Source of the DNA: Euryarchaeota archaeon UBA91
Lineage (GTDB): Archaea > Thermoplasmatota > Poseidoniia > Poseidoniales > Poseidoniaceae
Assembly: GCA_002499705.1 (NCBI GenBank)
Contig: DAMU01000047.1
Span: 23,044 to 50,417, forward strand
Length of the DNA: 27,374 bases
Direction of reading: 5' to 3'
Position numbers and translations under genes: made by a program. The notes beneath the pieces are model-generated. The model was not told the DNA's origin, searched no databases, and saw only the letters and a program-made list of their open reading frames with translations. Positions 24,845 to 27,374 of the stretch are shown here, in pieces; position 1 is the first letter of the stretch; every line of letters begins with the position of its first letter.

Positions 24845-26453
24845 GGTCTTTATTGTAATGCAACCCTCGGTTTTCCGTGCGGTTTAACGCATCTTCAGTC
24901 ACCAAATGTCCGACTAAAACTAGATTTCTTAACTCTACAATTTGTCTCGAGGGGAGAGCCTTTCGCCAGATGAAATCTACTTCTTTTGAAAGGAGTTCTA
25001 GGCGGCGTGAAGCGCGATGAAGTCGGGTAAATCTTCTGACAATTCCAACTTCTCTGGACATTGTATTGCACAACGATTCTCTATCGTGGCTTAATGATAC
25101 ATGTTCAGTTAGATTTTCTAAACCATCTGCACGCCAATCAGGTAACTGGGAGTCTTTTGTTTGTGGTTTTGATTCAATGATGTGGTTGGCGGCACGCGCT
25201 GCATAAACGACCGCTTCAAGCAAGCTGTTTGAAGCCAATCTGTTGGCTCCATGCATTCCAGTGCATGCAACTTCCCCAATCGCGTATAATGATGGCAGAA
25301 CATCTCCCGTATCTCGGCAATGCGGTCTTCCGACATCGTCAACGGCCAATCCTCCAACAATGTAGTGGGCTGCAGGTGAAACTGGTAAGGGGTCCCTTCC
25401 GAGCACCAAATTATGCCGGTTGAGGCGATTTTGAATATTAGGGAAGTGTTCTTGCAGGTGTTCTTGGTTCAAATGAGACGTAATAAGATGAACATGTTTG
25501 TCTCCTGTTTCCTTCAATTGTTGGTCAATAGCTCGAGCGACAATGTCGCGAGTTGCCATTGAACCGAAAGGAGAATGATTGAGCGTGAATGAAAATGGAC
25601 CAGGCAGGATTTCAACACCTTTTTCCCCAGCAGATTTGACTTCTACCTGCCAATTGTGAAGACCTTCATCATCAAGGATGACTCCACCTTCTCCTCTCAT
25701 TGCTTCGGTAATCAAGAAGGGTCGGTCAGATTTGATGGCTAAAGCAGTCGGATGGAACTGGATAAAAGCCATGTCTTTGACTGCTGCTCCAGCTCGGTAA
25801 GCCATTGCTAATCCATCACCAGTTGCAACTGGTGGGTTCGTAGTTTGAGACCACAATTGTCCAACCCCCCCTGTCGCTAGCATCAAGACATCGGCAGGTT
25901 CTGTAAACACCGTATCGTTTTCTTGGTTTAAGCACCAGACGCCTGCAATACCTTTTGCAGGATTTTTATGTTCTGTTTGAATCAAATCTATTGCCAGTGT
26001 ATTGGGCTTGAGAATGATGTTGGGATGAGCGCTTGCTGCATCATTTAATGCACGTTCAATCTCCTTTCCAGTGGCATCTTTAGCGTGTAATATCCGCCGT
26101 TCAGAATGCCCTCCCTCTTTGACAAAGTGAAAATCACCATTCGCATCGGTTTCAAATCGAACGCCAATGTTCAGTAAATCATGGATTCGCGCTCCGGATT
26201 CTTCAATGACGCTACGAACGACTTTTTCATCGCACATCCCATCACCACTAACCAAAGTGTCTTTGATGTGAGATTCAAGACCTATGCCATCGGTTTTGTC
26301 GAGAATGGCGGCAATACCGCCTTGGGCCCAATTTGTGGAAGAATCGACAGGTCGTTGTTTGGTTATGACGGTTACATCATGACCAGCATCAGCAAGTCGT
26401 AAAGCGGCAAATAAGCCTGCAATTCCACTTCCAATGATGACGATACGTGCCAT
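24822..26453 (-). CDS. nadB: L-aspartate oxidase (quinolinate synthase B)
   Basis: FAD enzyme oxidising L-aspartate to iminoaspartate for NadA in de novo NAD synthesis; O2, fumarate or quinones can be acceptors. GSGIAG (8-13) is the FAD loop, and SSTNWAQGGIAA is the conserved FAD-contact block. Substrate-site segments QFHPTAL, LITEAMRGEGG and SPAAHYIVGGL and the FAD-binding GMHGANRLASNSLLEAVV are intact. The C-terminal helical domain includes the SREVGIVRR motif. At 543 residues it has family length. ATG at 26453 (MARIVIIG) is chosen; a start 13 residues upstream would run into the region before the divergent gene. No nadA or nadC is in the window. NadB rather than aspartate dehydrogenase fits an aerobic lifestyle. 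Confidence 0.93.
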   Translation of the reverse strand: MARIVIIGSGIAGLFAALRLADAGHDVTVITKQRPVDSSTNWAQGGIAAILDKTDGIGLESHIKDTLVSGDGMCDEKVVRSVIEESGARIHDLLNIGVRFETDANGDFHFVKEGGHSERRILHAKDATGKEIERALNDAASAHPNIILKPNTLAIDLIQTEHKNPAKGIAGVWCLNQENDTVFTEPADVLMLATGGVGQLWSQTTNPPVATGDGLAMAYRAGAAVKDMAFIQFHPTALAIKSDRPFLITEAMRGEGGVILDDEGLHNWQVEVKSAGEKGVEILPGPFSFTLNHSPFGSMATRDIVARAIDQQLKETGDKHVHLITSHLNQEHLQEHFPNIQNRLNRHNLVLGRDPLPVSPAAHYIVGGLAVDDVGRPHCRDTGDVLPSLYAIGEVACTGMHGANRLASNSLLEAVVYAARAANHIIESKPQTKDSQLPDWRADGLENLTEHVSLSHDRESLCNTMSREVGIVRRFTRLHRASRRLELLSKEVDFIWRKALPSRQIVELRNLVLVGHLVTEDALNRTENRGLHYNKDLIEDEEL

Positions 26454-26480
26454 GAGTATTCCGCCTACAGTGAGGGGTGC

Positions 26481-27326
26481 ATGCTGCCCCATTTCACCTC
26501 ATCGGCAAGCGAAACCGCTATGTTGGGCCCACGATTACATCCTCATATGGCGAGCATTCGGGATGTTCTTGGAATCCTCTTTGGAACATTCCTCGTCGGT
26601 TTCTCGATTGGTAACGCCGGTCTTGGAAAAGTTGCTCCTTACTTCATTGATGGGGCAGAAAATACCAAAATGATCTTCACAAGAATGTTTGAGCCGCATT
26701 GCAGTATATCCCTGATCGAAGAGGAATTAGCGAATGGCGACCAACCCTACTGTCTGGACGCAGTTGGGGTTTGGGATGGCGTTGACTTTTTGTTTCTCGG
26801 ACTTGGATTGTTCGTCTTGTTGTATGGACGTGTTGGTTTTACTCGAATAGGACGGCGTTCTCAGCGCCTCTACCACGTGCTTTTCGCTACCGGAGCTGCA
26901 TTGTTTAGTATCGCTATTCTTGACAGGCTCAACTTTTTGCCGCGTGCTGCCAGTTCAGAAGGTATTTCAGAGTTGATTCCTTTCTATGTCCATCCTTTCT
27001 TGGTTCAGTGCATCATTGCTGCAATTGGGGCTTTCCTTATGGCTGGGCCAAAATATTGGGAAGCAGAAGCAATTGAACAATCAAGGGAGCGATTAACCAA
27101 GCAAAGAGATGTTGCTGATGCTTTTAGGGGTACTTTTGGTTCTGTTAAGATGTCACTCGCATCTCGCAGCGGTACGACGAATCGTATTGCTCGCAGCCGG
27201 ATTCTGAAAAAGGATTCTCACTTACACATGCGGCGAACGCCATCAAAAAGTATCAAAGTTCTTGCAACCTGTCCATATTGTAAAGGCGGCGGCTGTGAGG
27301 AATGTAACTATACCGGCACACTGTGA
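26481..27326 (+). CDS. Four-helix membrane protein with C-terminal CxxC-CxxC zinc-type motif
   Basis: A 281-residue protein I do not recognise. Four membrane helices are visible (about residues 27-46, 99-117, 131-147 and 169-187), with one extracytoplasmic-type loop between helices 1 and 2 carrying two cysteines (PHCSISL, QPYCLDAV). A basic cytoplasmic region of about 70 residues follows, and the chain ends in CPYCKGGGCEECNYTG (Cys264, 267, 272, 275), resembling one zinc-binding unit of the DnaJ cysteine-rich domain. ATG at 26481 has GAGGGG just upstream; an ATG at 26547 would remove a 22-residue segment without obvious structure and is a fair alternative. It is divergent from nadB with 27 bases between starts. 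Confidence 0.7.
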   Translation: MLPHFTSSASETAMLGPRLHPHMASIRDVLGILFGTFLVGFSIGNAGLGKVAPYFIDGAENTKMIFTRMFEPHCSISLIEEELANGDQPYCLDAVGVWDGVDFLFLGLGLFVLLYGRVGFTRIGRRSQRLYHVLFATGAALFSIAILDRLNFLPRAASSEGISELIPFYVHPFLVQCIIAAIGAFLMAGPKYWEAEAIEQSRERLTKQRDVADAFRGTFGSVKMSLASRSGTTNRIARSRILKKDSHLHMRRTPSKSIKVLATCPYCKGGGCEECNYTGTL

Positions 27327-27358
27327 TACATTCCTTGGTTTTGTAATGTTTTGATTTG

Positions 27359-27374
27359 CAAGCCTTTCGGCTCG
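27359..27374. repeat. Hairpin at the window edge
   Basis: CAAGCC-TTTC-GGCTCG forms a short stem including one G-T pair; on the minus strand the loop reads GAAA, a GNRA tetraloop. It follows the last gene by 32 bases and may be cut by the window end. Confidence 0.3.

Noticed and set aside
1..27374. CRISPR array, insertion sequence, integrase or defence island
   Set aside because: No spaced direct repeats, transposase-like protein or terminal repeats were seen; genes are housekeeping or surface-related.

Overview
The window looks like a stretch of an aerobic, mesophilic archaeal chromosome, most likely a marine Thermoplasmatota lineage such as Marine Group II (Ca. Poseidoniales). That placement is an inference. 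It rests on a complete archaeal A-type ATP synthase operon in the order H-I-K-E-C-F-A-B-D, an RpoK/Rpb6-like RNA polymerase subunit, three RAD55/KaiC-like proteins, very large secreted proteins with a single C-terminal anchor, and O2-linked genes (tryptophan dioxygenase, heme A synthase, heme O synthase). Genes are packed tightly with short gaps and frequent GGAGG-type ribosome binding sites. No mobile element, CRISPR array, rRNA or frameshifted pseudogene was found, and no gap between genes exceeds about 170 bases.

Layout: (1) 1-4903 is metabolic and respiratory: a DUF3147-type membrane protein, tryptophan 2,3-dioxygenase, a convergent pair of a membrane-anchored thioredoxin-like protein and an RpoK-like protein, and divergently ctaA-ctaB for heme A. 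(2) 4944-5068 holds tRNA-Ser(GCU) and inverted repeats in its leader. (3) 5072-9233 is surface-related: a 983-residue secreted protein and, divergently, a lamin-tail-domain protein with a pilin-like N-terminus. (4) 9310-11520 is an operon of three KaiC/RecA-like proteins, of which only the first keeps a Walker A motif. (5) 11608-12357 is a UbiE/MenG-type methyltransferase. (6) 12452-21263 is the ATP synthase operon. (7) 21341-24844 is an S2P/EGY-like membrane protein that has lost its protease active-site residues, then ketopantoate reductase. (8) 24822-27326 is L-aspartate oxidase and, divergently, a four-helix membrane protein with a C-terminal CxxC...CxxC motif.

How the genes fit together: ctaA/ctaB supply heme A for a heme-copper oxidase, the UbiE-like enzyme probably methylates a respiratory quinone, and the ATP synthase uses the resulting ion gradient. 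NadB and PanE serve NAD and CoA biosynthesis. The most unusual point is that the ATP synthase membrane-stator subunit I carries an inserted pair of canonical EF-hand calcium-binding loops, flanked by histidine/acid-rich linkers, between its cytoplasmic and membrane domains. This suggests a calcium-responsive A-type ATP synthase. Next in interest are the pseudo-protease after the operon and the KaiC-like trio with two ATP-site-defective members.
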